In this document: piece by piece, positions 41,485-50,757 of the stretch
How the letters are laid out: every line of letters begins with the position of its first letter
Position numbering within the stretch: the first letter of the stretch is position 1
From: Tamarix chinensis
Lineage: Eukaryota > Streptophyta > Magnoliopsida > Caryophyllales > Tamaricaceae
Length of the DNA stretch: 64,000 nucleotides
Assembly: GCA_030549775.1 (NCBI GenBank)
Contig: CM060175.1
Location: 70,631,245 to 70,695,244, forward strand
Direction of reading: 5' to 3'
Program-made: the position numbers and the translations under genes
The notes under the pieces: generated by a model
The model's input: the letters and a program-made list of their open reading frames with translations, nothing else
Database searches by the model: none
Told to the model about the DNA's origin: nothing

Positions 41485-42797
41485 GTCCAACTCTTACCTT
41501 AAAAATCTAAAATGATAATTAATTATAATTAAAAAATATTTTTTAAAAGCAACATTTATTTTGAATGGGGGAGTATTGATAATCAAAATCTACAGTGAAT
41601 TTTTTTTTACTATTATTATTAGTACTAGTACGAGTACTGGTGTAAGGTTAGTATGTAGTACTCACAATTTACTGCTAAGAATATTATAACACTTGGAGCT
41701 TGTTTGGCATGGAATAATAGGGATCGAAAAATTTTTCCTCTATTTTATACCTAATAATAATAAATATATTTTTAATAAAATATCATTTTAGATCAAATGA
41801 AGATCTAAAATAAATATTTATTAAAATAAAAATATTTAATTTTAAATAAATTATACAAGATATATAAAATATGGGTGTAGTTTTTTCAAGTCTTTTACCC
41901 CATACCAAACTAACACTTATTATTAATAGATATTTGATAAGAATATGACTACGTTATATATATATATATGAACGCGAAAAATTAGATTAAATAACATGAT
42001 ATTCATCTGAAAGGAACGGAAGATTTTTGTTTAGAAGGTGCCGGCCGAATGTGCAGCTAGAACACCTGGCGGTCCCGGCCCTATCACTATCCACTCTGCA
42101 TACGTTTGTTCGAAACAAAATAATAACAATGAAGATGTCAAATTGATTACGACTTACGAGTATGAGACTGACATATCAAACTGACCTCAACTTTCATCCT
42201 TTCGTTCAAGAACAAGTCGTCTTGATCCTCACTCATAAAATCCATCGGTTGAGAAAAGTAGGCTTTAGGACACCTGGTGCCGATATTATACTTCCTTGTA
42301 AAGGGGAGCCACAACCTGGCAAATCTGTAAGCCTCCCTAGCAGCATACAACGTACTGGGTGATCCGCCGTCATCCGATAAATAGACAGCAAGCTTTTCCG
42401 GTGGGTAGTCAAGAGCCATGGCAGATATAACCGTATTCATTACATCAAATGCCGGCTCTTTGACTGGATCAGCCGTAAATATGAAGACGTCTACCGGAGG
42501 AAGATCTTCGTCCCTAGGTAGGTTTTCGGGGAAGGCGATCCGGGAAACGGGCCGCCATCGAAAGGCAAGGCCGAAGAGGGAGACGAAGGCAAGGAAGATC
42601 TCGGAACAAAATACTAGAAGCCATGGAAGTATGGGTTGAGTTGGTAAAGTGGAGGCGTTATGTTTTGTGTGAAGGAAAGATGAGAGTCGATAGTAAATTA
42701 TGGAGGGTATTAGGATTGTATAGAGGCATGCGAATATCTTAGTGATGAATGCTTGATATTTCTGGACTTTTGAGACATGCAAAACTTGCGAGTCCAT
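16454..42797 (-). CDS. CSLG: Cellulose synthase-like G (CslG) gene A, complete, 8 exons over 26 kb
   Basis: Exons: 42797..42186, 36859..36773, 20893..20780, 20667..20455, 18041..17942, 17854..17673, 17550..17203, 17002..16454. They sum to 2205 nt, 734 aa plus stop, the usual CslG length, with matching phases and no internal stop. GT2 landmarks: LSDDGG (140-145), DCD (288-290), catalytic ED of VLEDYFTG (446-447), QNTRW (485-489). Two membrane segments lie at the N terminus and several in the last two exons, so a Golgi or ER membrane enzyme is expected. Introns are 5326, 15879, 112, 2413, 87, 122 and 200 bp. Intron 6 uses a GC donor. Introns 1 and 2 hold many transposons. A TATA box lies 84 bp before the ATG. 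Substrate unknown; known family roles include triterpenoid glucuronosylation. The alternative is that A has been split into a non-functional locus by its insertions, although the frame is undamaged. Confidence 0.85.
18380..20370. repeat. G-rich degenerate GGGTTA/GGTTGGG-type repeat filling CslG-A intron 4
   Basis: The plus strand is G-rich and C-poor for about 2 kb, with repeated words such as tgggtta, gggttgg, gtcaagt and gatgggtta. Intron 4 is 97 bp in gene C but 2413 bp here, so this is inserted sequence. The ends carry similar words (gttgggttaatca near 18375; taatgggttggatcaactcaa near 20355), possibly terminal repeats of a non-autonomous DNA transposon. No coding domain. Confidence 0.5.
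20455..20893 (-). CDS. CSLG: CslG gene A exons 3 and 4 (DxD region)
   Basis: Exon 3, 20893..20780: acceptor [17 protein letters not shown]..., with [19 protein letters not shown], donor GTAATC. Exon 4, 20667..20455: [10 protein letters not shown]..., with [11 protein letters not shown] and [10 protein letters not shown], donor GAG|GTATGC. Intron 3 is 112 bp. Exon 4 has the same length (213 nt) as in gene C. This part holds the UDP-sugar/metal-binding DxD. Confidence 0.92.
21188..21222. repeat. (TA)n microsatellite
   Basis: Run of TA dinucleotides within CslG-A intron 2, close to exon 3. Confidence 0.8.
21540..27690 (+). mobile_element. Probable old Ty1/copia-type LTR element in CslG-A intron 2
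   Basis: Two direct repeats, about 21545..21860 and 27370..27660, share gtagatg(t/c)tacatcttctcc, ...attagtat..., atcattatggagt, and aataag(a)(a/g)tgagaat followed by tcttctcctttat. These look like LTRs with promoter and R-region text. A polypurine tract (tttagggggaga near 27105) lies upstream of the right repeat, consistent with plus orientation. Internal sequence is badly decayed and no RT motif was recognised. It also holds a tandem repeat and a possible nested LTR end (gttgttaca at 24941). Boundaries are approximate. Confidence 0.55.
23935..24185. repeat. Degenerate tandem repeat with GGATCAAGATGAT core
   Basis: Five to six imperfect units of roughly 40-60 bp, each with words like cccttgatc, tatggatcaagatgat or gtggatcaagatgat. 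It lies inside the decayed element in CslG-A intron 2. Confidence 0.6.
28297..28318. repeat. (CT)n microsatellite
   Basis: About 20 bp of CT dinucleotides within CslG-A intron 2. Confidence 0.85.
28480..28860. mobile_element. Fold-back (long inverted repeat) element in CslG-A intron 2
   Basis: The left arm (about 28495..28665) contains ttgacttgataatttttta, ggttttatataaac and ttttgtataataaagtgagt. The right arm (about 28685..28850) contains their mirror images (aaaaaattatcaagtcaa, tttatataaaact, tactcacattatcatacaaaa). The centre is near 28675 (gagtagttcac / gtgaaactactc). Non-coding, so a MITE or fold-back element. Target duplication not determined. Confidence 0.65.
30530..30830. repeat. Degenerate tandem repeat built on tactatatgctat
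   Basis: Repeated phrases of about 40-50 bp combining atactatatactatat, acaagtttatcaaa/ataagtttgttaaa and ccttaaagatacta. Non-coding and AT-rich. Confidence 0.55.
32290..32734. mobile_element. hAT-like non-autonomous element (TAGRGATG ends)
   Basis: The ends are tagagatgtcaattt and, inverted, tagacatgacaaagg. Eight-base flanks aggaggag and atggggag match at 6 of 8. The interior (ggatcgggg, tcgggaatcgggta, and taatataaaaaaaggcttga) is homologous in opposite orientation to 38292..38795. The 120-codon minus-strand frame here is composition-driven, not a gene. Confidence 0.6.
32867..33126 (-). mobile_element. tRNA-derived SINE, copy 1, with 13-bp target duplication
   Basis: Flanked by identical gaaacgttgtcat at 32854..32866 and 33127..33139. 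The minus strand shows a Pol III A box-like ATAGCCTAGTGGTTTC (about 33100..33116) and a near-perfect B box GGGTTCGATCCC (33059..33070). A ~190-bp tRNA-unrelated body follows and ends CGCCTTTTGGTGAAGAAG. GC content is far above the surroundings. Related to 33640..33893. Confidence 0.88.
33640..33893 (-). mobile_element. tRNA-derived SINE, copy 2, with 17-bp target duplication
   Basis: Flanked by identical gtacaatttattttctc at 33623..33639 and 33894..33910. Same family and orientation as copy 1: it starts CGCCCGTGCGGACGTATCCC on minus, has a decayed B box (CGATTCGATTC), shares tggagggttgaaact and cagccggcccgatagc, and has the same CGCCTTTTGG tail. It is more diverged in the B box, so probably unable to be transcribed. 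Confidence 0.85.
33911..34989. other. Unassigned intron sequence with a GC-richer patch
   Basis: No domain recognised. The patch 34080..34140 (accctcgcggactcccggtg) and the text around 34280..34360 stand out by GC content and may be parts of an unknown repeat. Confidence 0.35.
34871..34917. repeat. (TA)n microsatellite
   Basis: About 47 bp of TA dinucleotides in CslG-A intron 2. Confidence 0.9.
34990..36340 (+). mobile_element. LTR-like segment starting TGTAACACCC in CslG-A intron 2
   Basis: tgtaacaccctagccttac at 34990 is a typical plant Ty3/gypsy LTR start. It is followed by ~1.3 kb of AT-rich sequence with TTA and TCA microsatellites (35860..35909) up to the start of the A/B duplication homology at 36341. 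No partner LTR or coding region was identified, so it may be a solo or partial LTR. Confidence 0.4.
35876..35909. repeat. (TCA)n trinucleotide microsatellite
   Basis: About 11 TCA units directly following several TTA units (35860..35875). Confidence 0.9.
36773..36859 (-). CDS. CSLG: CslG gene A exon 2 (29 codons, isolated between two giant introns)
   Basis: The minus strand reads GTGCAG | GAGAAGTTC... ATTGAG | GTAATA, phase 0 on both sides, translating [20 protein letters not shown] ending RPTVIE. It lies 5.3 kb from exon 1 and 15.9 kb from exon 3. It differs from gene B exon 2 at 4 of 29 residues. Confidence 0.85.
37474..37719. mobile_element. Small MITE in CslG-A intron 1, copy 1 of a family
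   Basis: The sequence gtgtttgtttagtatggggt...ctatactccatac interrupts homology with copy B (about 1534). The ends are imperfectly inverted. It shares terminal text with the MITE at 41690..41918 (gtttggtatggggtaa on the opposite strand) and similar AT-rich cores (aaataagtattt, tatttttattctaataaata). Boundaries are approximate. Confidence 0.6.
38292..38795. mobile_element. hAT-like non-autonomous element in CslG-A intron 1
   Basis: The ends are tagaaatgacaatgg and, inverted, tagggatgacaatttt. It interrupts homology with copy B at about 2165. Its interior is homologous in reverse orientation to 32290..32734 (shared ttaagcctttttttatatta, gatggggacccc) and contains a (TA)n tract (38591..38630). 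Clear 8-bp target duplications were not seen. Confidence 0.65.
39352..39897. mobile_element. Possible hAT-type MITE (AGGCTCTGTTTG ends)
   Basis: The left end taggctctgtttgatttgag and the inverted right end (TGGCTTTGTTTTATTCATGG on minus) form imperfect terminal repeats around ~545 bp of AT-rich sequence absent from copy B. No target duplication confirmed. Confidence 0.45.
40465..40964. mobile_element. Tourist-like MITE (GAGCATCT ends)
   Basis: It starts gagcatctacggtgg after tta (40462..40464) and ends ...gtaaatgctc. The copy B end is followed by tta (2828..2830). GAGCATCT terminal repeats with a TTA target are typical of PIF/Harbinger-derived MITEs. It is shared by both duplication copies, so it predates the duplication. 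Confidence 0.65.
41419..41480. repeat. (TA)n microsatellite, CslG-A intron 1
   Basis: About 62 bp of uninterrupted AT dinucleotides; the copy B tract is 27 bp (3309..3335). Confidence 0.92.
41690..41918. mobile_element. Small MITE in CslG-A intron 1, copy 2 of a family
   Basis: Inserted relative to copy B (empty site near 3545). Left end gagcttgtttggcatggaat; inverted right end AGTGTTAGTTTGGTATGGGG on minus. The core is AT-rich with a gatctaaaataaatattt palindrome-like centre. Same family as 37474..37719. Confidence 0.6.
42186..42797 (-). CDS. CSLG: CslG gene A exon 1
   Basis: 204 codons from ATG 42797 ([10 protein letters not shown]) to a GAG|GTCAGT donor at 42186/42185. It carries both N-terminal membrane helices and LSDDGG. 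It is 9 residues different from gene B exon 1 and clearly homologous to gene C exon 1. Confidence 0.9.
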
Positions 42798-42880
42798 AAA
42801 GATTTTGTTTCGGTTACAGGCTCTCTTGCGACTTCAATATGCTGTTGTTGTTGTGACTATGAGAACGCACTATTTGAGTC

Positions 42881-42886
42881 TTTATA
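42881..42886 (-). promoter_or_regulatory. Candidate TATA box of CslG-A
   Basis: Minus strand TATAAAG 84 bp upstream of the ATG at 42797, conserved in position with gene B. The implied leader (about 50-60 nt) contains CAACAACAACAG, a CAA-repeat often seen in plant 5' UTRs. Inferred from sequence only. Confidence 0.5.
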
Positions 42887-43310
42887 CATCACAGGACTCT
42901 TGAAATCTGCATTTTTCTTTCCACTGTGTGTACCGCTGTCGGCGGCGAAACAAGGCACTTAATGCTATGATATCTCTATACAATAATAATAATAATATAT
43001 TATTATTTTTTATTATTTAAAATATATTAACTTTAAAAATTATATACTATCCCTCTTATTCAATCAATCTGAGTAATATATTTTAAAATTAATGATTTTG
43101 AATTATTGTTATTTTAAAAATCTCACCAAAAAATATTTGTTTATAAATTAATCATATAATTTTAAAATATGTTATTAATAAAATAAAAAAAATAAAAAAG
43201 ATTAGCTAGTTAGATTCTTGTACTTCCGACTAATATAACTATAGCTAAATAAATAAGTATATTGAGTATGCTTATGATAAAAGAATTACAACATAGTATA
43301 AGGGTGTTGA

Positions 43311-46250
43311 AAATTGATATGTAATATATATTCAAAGACCGTATAAATACTCTGGAGGAGATAAAGAGAGTATTTTGTAACAATAATGCCAAATTAAAAT
43401 TTTATAAGAAATAAGTAGGGTAGAAAATGATAAACACGTGATTTATAATTGTTAAAAAAACTCTACATAATTTCTCTACGTCCACTGCCAAAATATTTTG
43501 CCTTTTCAATTTGAATATCTCTTTATTTATAGTGTGTGTTTGATGATGATCACTCATCTCTTGGTTTATGAGCCTATAATCTCAATAACCCTCTAGGAGA
43601 TGATTTACTCTTTGCCTAGTTATCCGCTTTAGGTTTATGATACTACAATTTCAATGACCTCTCTTAGAAATGCTAGACAACACACCACTTCACTTGTGTT
43701 TGAGATGATGATTTTGAACGAATACAATAAAAATCTTTACTAAATAGCATATGAAAGTGAGTAATCACTAGCGAAGATTTTTATCTAGCTAGAGAAATAA
43801 TAATAACAAGTGTATGAACACTCTCGCTAAATATGAAAAAAAAATTGAGCACTAGAAAATTTTAATTTGGATTTAAAAGTGTAAAATCAAAACTCTCTTT
43901 GATTATTTGAAAGATGTGAAAATAATGATTTTATAAGAGTTGTGTTAGCTTGATTGATATTTATTAAAGTCTAAGACCTCTTATTTATAGTCCTAAAATA
44001 TGAAAAACAAAATTGGTACTAGTCGTTGGGGTGTAAAAAGTGCTCCAACGGTCGAATTATAAGAGGTAGAAAATCGCATACATGCCCAAACCAATTGATT
44101 AGTTTTAACAAACCAGTCTATCGATAGAACAGTTTTTAGCATTGCGCACCTTTACAAAAGAAAAAATATAACTTAAGCTACAAAACTTGATATTGAGTGC
44201 CATATTTTTTTTCCTGTAAAGTAGACATATTAAGCTTTCCAATGAGGTATTATTAATCCAAAAATAATGTCTATAGAGTTTATAGTGAATTTTTCACTTC
44301 CTATCATATGCAAAATTACTTAAAATAAAATCAATTTAAGACAACCTTTTACACAAATAATTGAAAATATTTTAGGTGTATGAAATCACTTTAAGATCTT
44401 TCAAAATAATTTTTAAATAGGATTAGAAATATCAAATAATTTAAATATCTATGTGCTCAATATGTAAATCATATGTGTATAAAAACTAAGACTATAACAT
44501 ACTCTTTGAATCTTGAGTCTTGGAATTTTGAGCACACTTGTTTATCCCTTCATGGTTTGTGTATTACACATATGAAATTAAAGTATGAAGCTAGAGTATT
44601 ATTTTGACCTACTTGTTGATATTTGGCTTGTGCTTAGGATATGATTTGTAAACTTGATCTCCTTAGCACTCTTTGACTTAGTGATGCACTGTCGTATGCA
44701 CAACAAATTTAATAAATAAATCCTAATTCCCAAATACATAGTATATGGAAAGAAGGAATCGAACCCACAAGGAATGATATATAATCAATAATTCTGTAAT
44801 CGATGTTAAAACCCTAGTTATGTAATAACATATAATTCTATCATCAACATCTAAACTATAGATAAATAATAAAACACTATACTCACTAATTAATGAATAA
44901 GGATAGGAAGTATTGATTATGGAATTAGGATATCAAATAATCATGGAGAAACAAAATATTCTAAATGATTAAACGTTGACCTGTAATAATTCATTTCTAT
45001 GCTTTCTCTCAATTCTAATAAATTAAATAAGCTCTCAATTTATCACCTAACCAATTAATAACCTAGGTTAAGAACGCTAGATTCAATTAATGGCAGCATT
45101 ACGAATAGAAAGCAGTCAACTACGACCATAATCACATAAACTTGAATCATGCAATCGTAAGAATTAATGGACAAGATTAATAATTAATCTTTTGCTACTC
45201 TGGAAATGTTAATTAACAATTACGTATTAATTTCGTTATCCTAGCGTAGATTAAGATCTAAACTAGATAGGTGATCAGTCTAATTAGTTTAAATTCTTAA
45301 TCTATGATGCGAGATCATTCAATTCCGTACATCAATTCAATTAAATTCCATCTAGAATCATGAATTCAAAATCCAAAACCCTGATTCCGTCATCAAATCC
45401 TCCTACCTTATACTATCTACATAATTGCAATAACACACAATTAAATGCAATAATCTATAATTAACATCAATGCTTATAAATAAATTAACAATGAAACACT
45501 AAACACAATAATAATAATAATGCAACAAAGAGAATTGAATTGCATTCAATCAAAAATCAAAACTTGCAATTAAAAGAGGAATGGAGAAGAACTTATTGAA
45601 TTGAATTCCAGATTATTGATTGTTCAATTGAATACAATGGAGAGAAAGAGAATTGGAATTAGAAATTACATGCGGTATCTAGAAAGTATAGAGAGAAAGA
45701 GATAATCCCATTCTCGAACTCCCCCGAACCACCATTCGAATGTTCAAACTTTAGAAATATATCGGGGAAACGTTGCGCGAACGGTTACAGAATTTGAGAA
45801 AAACACGGTCCGTATTAGAAAACACGGGACCCCCGTGTTTTTCCTTGAACTCTCGGCCAAATGCTAAATTTTAAATGCTGAAATTTTGTGTGCTGATAGA
45901 AAAACACGGGCCGTGTTTAGGAAACACGGAGGGGCCGTGTTTCTTGTTCCTTCATAATTTCTTTATGAAATTTCAACACAATCTTCTCTTTGATATATAT
46001 TCTTCATTTATAGTCTTTTCTTCCATTGATTCCATATCTCTTGATGTGTTCTTTGTTACCTTTTCTCTTTCCATCGATTTCTCCTTTGAATTTCTTTATT
46101 TTTATCTTTTCCTGCAAAATCTATCCAAAAGAGAAAAACTCGAGAAAAGATTACATGTTATAAAAGTAATGAGGAATAAATGACATTTTTACTTAGCAAA
46201 ATAACATATAAATCTCATCTATCACTTAGTTAAGTGTTGAATACTTTACT
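43311..46250. other. Intergenic LTR-retroelement-like remnants, no gene
   Basis: Sequence at 44020..44140 (gtgctccaacggtc, accaattgatt) and at 44670..44780 (aatcgaacccacaagg) has the wording of plant LTR retroelement non-coding regions. Palindromic aacacgg modules at 45801..45943 resemble those in the copia LTRs at 53.9 and 58.7 kb. No coding motif or paired LTR was established. Confidence 0.4.
45801..45943. repeat. Palindromic AACACGG..CCGTGTT modules
   Basis: Four short hairpin-forming units: aaacacggtccgtatt, aaacacgggacccccgtgttt, aaacacgggccgtgttt and aaacacggaggggccgtgtt. Similar pairs occur at 53925..53963 and about 54018..54057, and in the right LTR. Confidence 0.8.
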
Positions 46251-47674
46251 TTTTGCTATGATACACATACACACTTAACAAGATAAGTCAAATTCATAAT
46301 TGAGGTTGTTATCATAAAAAAAAAGGTTGATTGACTTATGAGGTCAACAATATGTATAGTGAAAGGCATGAAGTTACATAGCATTGGTTTTGGGTTTGAA
46401 TTGCCATGAATACACATGGGTAATATTTTAATTTTAAGCCTACAAGTCATCATGCTTGCAACAATACAAAAATTGTTCTAGTGGATAATCGAACTCATGA
46501 CCTCGAGGGTGTAATTACTGATTAAATCCTTTGGTGTCCTCTACTAAACCAACTAAATATTTTAGATATTATACAACACTAGAATATATTTAAGCTAGGA
46601 TCGCCTAGTGTCCTAATAAACTATGATGAAGCCCTAACTCAGCGAATACCGTCAGGCTGATAGCAACATGCACATTATTAAATGCCCCAGCTTCATTCTT
46701 AGCATTTTGTTTATTCATATGGAGCTTGTAAAGGCAAATACAAGTCACTATATAGGTGGTGACACCATAAATGTGTTACAATATCGAGAGAGGGGGAGAA
46801 AGATTCAAACCAGGGACCTTTGGTACTCATGAGTTGGTATTTACTGATAGATCAAATCTCATCCGATCGAACATTAATATAGTTGGTCGGGTTACCAATG
46901 TGGCAAATTAGGTCAATATAATGCCATGTAACCTTTGGATTAGGATCAAACAAAATTTGTGTCATTTCATGTTATTTATCTTCTCATATCGAATTCTAGT
47001 AAATCTTATATATTTAGAGTTTGGGTCATGTTAGATCATTTAACTAGCTCACAATGAGTAAGGTTAAGGTAGGATAGTCTGGGGTTTGGCGAGTTTAGAT
47101 AATTCTAACTTTCATATTATATTTAATTTAGGTTTGAGTCCTTTTGTATTCAAGTAAGCTCGATTATTATATCTTTTGGATTGAATTGAGGTTTGGGTAA
47201 CTATGAATTATTATATCATTCATTATGTGCTCATATTTTCTTTTTCTTTTTTTTAAAATATTTTAAATAAGTTAGGCTATTTGAATTTATGTTATTTCAT
47301 ATTACTTTTTTCCCTTTTTTTTGTAGATTCACATTTGTTTGGATTTAACACCATTACAAAAAGTGTTATAGATGATAGTGAAAAAGAGGAAATGACAAAA
47401 TTAAACAATTGTCATGTAGGCTAAAGTTGCTTATACTATAAATAGTGGTTCATAGAATCACCTACCTTTTAGTGTATTTAATGTGTTTTAATATATGCAT
47501 TTGATTGTAATCTAATTGTGTTTGATCATGGTTCAAAAGTGTGCTTGAAGCTTGGTATCATTTTGGTTGATCTTGGCTTATATTTTAGAAAATAAATCTT
47601 TTTTTTCTTCTAAATATCAATCGACTGGTTTGCTTCTTAAATTGGAGTTTTAAAATTAGACAAATCAGTTGTTC
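46251..47674. other. Intergenic stretch with possible SINE-like fragments
   Basis: No gene seen. The minus strand at about 46560..46480 reads like a tRNA-derived head (TTAGTTGGTTTAGTAGAGG ... GAGTTCGATTATCC, B box-like). Around 46800..46820 GGTTTGAATCT on minus is another B box-like word. Neither has a confirmed target duplication. Confidence 0.3.
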
Positions 47675-47987
47675 GTAGGGCTGTAAATGAGTCGATCCGA
47701 GTCGAATACTCCTGGGCTTGGGTTTGACTCGTTTAGTTAAACGAGCCTAAAATAATATTTGGGCTTCGCTCGTTTAACTAAACGAACGAGCCAAACCGAG
47801 CTTTTAACGAGCTGAGCCGAGCCGAGCTCACGAGCCAAAGCCAAAAAATAAACCAAGTCGAGCTTTTTCGAGCTCGAATTAGCCGAACTCAAGCCTCACT
47901 TTTAGGCTCGTTTAACTAAACAAACGACCCAAACCGAGCTTTTAACGAGCCGAATATCGAGCTAGTTCAGCTCATTTACAGCCCTAC
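47675..47987. mobile_element. Non-autonomous TIR element with GTAGGGCTGTAAATGAG ends
   Basis: Perfect 17-bp inverted termini gtagggctgtaaatgag / ctcatttacagccctac. The interior is made of repeated and inverted words (ctcgtttaactaaacgaacg, gagcttttaacgagc, gagccgagc). No target duplication was recognised. The TAGGGCTG end resembles the hAT-like element at 50758..51441. Confidence 0.7.
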
Positions 47988-49029
47988 AGATAACTGGTTC
48001 GGGGTACCAATTGATTGGTTTGATTGAGTTAGTTGTTCGTTGGGCACAATTTTTACCACAAATAATCTTTCCCTAAATTTTTTATAGCATCATGATTCTA
48101 TTGTAAGTGGTTTGTTTATATATATATTTTTACAAAACCCTAATCAGTTTTACCGATTTTCAACATATTCATAGGAGGGGAAATAATTCTCATGAGACAC
48201 TTTCATAACTTCAACTCCCTTATCTTCTTCTTTCACACGTTCTCTCTCTTTTGCGAGATTCTTGAATGAATGATCCCTCCCAGCAATCTCTAAAAATGTG
48301 TGGCTTCAATTCTCTCTCATTATTATCTTTATTCCTTTCTTATAATCGGAATTCCCGGGGCACATTACCCTTAAATATTCTAGCTTTCACCATTTGAACT
48401 TAATAGTAAAAAGGCCTACCCTGAACCTTGGAAAATATGTAGTTTGAAGCGTGGATTCAACTAGAATTTAGGATATCAATTTATAAATATTTAATCTATA
48501 TTCCATGTATTTTATTTCAAAAGGATACTATTTTTTTGGATAATTAGTTTTAGGTATACTTATTTTTATTTACTTAATAAATTAAATGAAAAAATTTTAA
48601 TTTAAATATATATATTTTTTAAAGAAATCCACAAACTAATGTTGACACATGCCAAAAGCTCACCATCAGCTAGCAAAAAAAATTATAGAATTGGTTTGAT
48701 GGGATAGAACAGGTCCGGAAGTTTATCTATTTGATTTAAAAAAAAAAACACAATAAAAATACACTTCAGAAGTTGAGATGAATTTTTATCTTAGAGGCGG
48801 CTTGCGTTGCGTATGAACTTTGAAAGGCGGCTTTCAAAAGGAAGGAAAGTATTGATGGCAGTAGGTCGATGGCGGACCATTTGTCTTTATTTTGAAACTT
48901 TAGTAAGGGTCTTTTGTAATTTTGTCGGCCTCCCCCTATAGGCCTGAGGCCTCAAGGAGAAGGACAACGCCCGCCCACCTCCTTCGAGCGGCGGGGGGAC
49001 CATATTTTCTTCGAGCAAGTGTATTACCT
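47988..49029. other. Unassigned intergenic sequence
   Basis: No gene or domain recognised. A GC-rich patch at 48925..49000 (ctccccctataggcctgagg, gagcggcggggggacc) contrasts with the surrounding AT-rich sequence. Confidence 0.35.
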
Positions 49030-49376
49030 GTGATGTACGGAAATATTTCTCTTCCCGAAAATTTTTTAAAAATTTTTTCGAATTAAAATTTATATTAAAA
49101 TTATTTAATTAATATTTTTATTAAAAAAATATTATTTAATTAATTTTTTATAAAAAAATTATTAATAATAATTAAAATTAACTAATATAAAAATTAATTT
49201 TATTTTTCTCTTTAAAATTTAATAAATTTAACCTTTTTTTTAAAAAAAAATATATAATTTTTTTAACATTTTCTATCATCATCGTTTCCTAAATTTTTAA
49301 AAAATAACGTTTCCGCATTTCGTTCCGTCTACATTTCCCGTCCCCGTCTCCGTTTCCGTGCATCACTGTGTATCAC
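49030..49376. mobile_element. Possible TIR element with GTGATGYACGGAAA ends
   Basis: Left end gtgatgtacggaaat; inverted right end (GTGATGCACGGAAACGGAGA on minus). The AT-rich core is poly-A/T with ttatttaattaat words. A weaker second copy seems to lie at about 49455..49715 (ends near cgtcctcgtgcaacacc). No target duplication found. Confidence 0.45.
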
Positions 49377-49740
49377 CCTATGGAGAGAGACGCCTTAAAA
49401 GACAGTTGGAACTAGCATCCAAAAATCTACCAAATCTACCGAGGGAAGACCTTCTGTTTCGAAAACGATTTTCCTTCTGAATATTTTTTAGTATTAAAAT
49501 TATTTAATTAATGTTTATTAACGATTAAAATTAATTAATGTATATAATAATTTTAATTTTTTTTAATTTTAATAGAATTGATCTATATATATATATAATT
49601 TATATATATATATATTTTTTTATCATTTCTGTTTGCTAACTTTTTAACAAATAATGTTTTTGAGTTTTTTTTTCGTTTATATTTTTTTGTCTTCGTCCTC
49701 GTGCAACACCAGAGAAGACCGAAGAGTTTTTATCTAAAAT

Positions 49741-49771
<31 letters not shown>

Positions 49772-50081
49772 GGCTCTTATACAAACTATTATTTAAAATA
49801 CAAACGTAGGAACTCTTAATTATCGTTAAATCTAGAAGATTTAAGGATCGAGATTAAAATAAATTTAAGTTAGGTATTTACTAAATTTTGACCATTTATC
49901 AAATACTAATATAATGTTTAAGATTGATTGCTATATATGTATATTAAGAAGAGTTTGTATAGGAAATTCACCCTATATATATATATAATAGGTTATGGAT
50001 ATAATAAATAAATACCTATGAATTTATGTATGGATATTAATAAAAGATTTTTATATTTGTATTATATTTGTAATTGTTTGT

Positions 50082-50118
<37 letters not shown>

Positions 50119-50749
50119 TAAAAATAAAAATATAATTAAATCTTAATAACTTAAATATCTAATTATAACATTAGGTATAGAAATGGAAAAGAGAAAAAAT
50201 ATCGATTAAATATAAATATATAATTTTTATTATAATTTTTAAATAACAGATAAAGATTATTCGATCCGATCCGTGACCCTATCTCATAGTCATAGATGAG
50301 AACCTTTGCAGGTCACCAACGTTGCATTCAAGCAGGAAGATGCATACGAGTTGGCTATATGCCTATATCATCGCTTCAGATTGACGGCTCCTAACGTTGA
50401 ATGGTTCCGCTCGCTCTGTCCAAAAGCATGGCGATCCTGACAACAATAAATTCATTGTCCGAATGATTTGTCACAAAGCTTCAACTGTTAGGTTCAGGTC
50501 AGTTCAGTAATCAGTAGTCGGTGGGTGGGTGTCAGTGCGTGGGTCGGGGGGGGGGGATGCTACAGGATTTTATGGCCATATATTATATATACCCCATAAA
50601 ATATCCTTAATTTTTGTTTTTTGGTATATATGTCGGAATGCACTCAACGCCTATTTTGTGTAAATAAAATTAATTAATTGTTACCAAAATTTACCGTGCT
50701 ATGCTAAAAATCTTAAATAAAGTTGGAACCGACCGAGGGGGTTTGGTTC
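49377..50749. other. Unassigned AT-rich intergenic sequence
   Basis: Contains TA microsatellites (49750..49770, 50080..50110) and a G run (50547..50556). No coding signal recognised. Confidence 0.4.
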
Positions 50750-50757
50750 CTATTGAG

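Larger units (their letters stand above)
36341..43310. repeat. Segmental duplication, copy A (paralogous to 1..4912)
   Basis: Collinear with 1..4912 from atgcgttttggtcgatg to aagggtgttg. It is about 2 kb longer because of insertions at about 37474..37719, 38292..38795, 39352..39897 and 41690..41918 and an expanded TA tract, plus a left-end deletion of a shared MITE in B. Confidence 0.85.
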
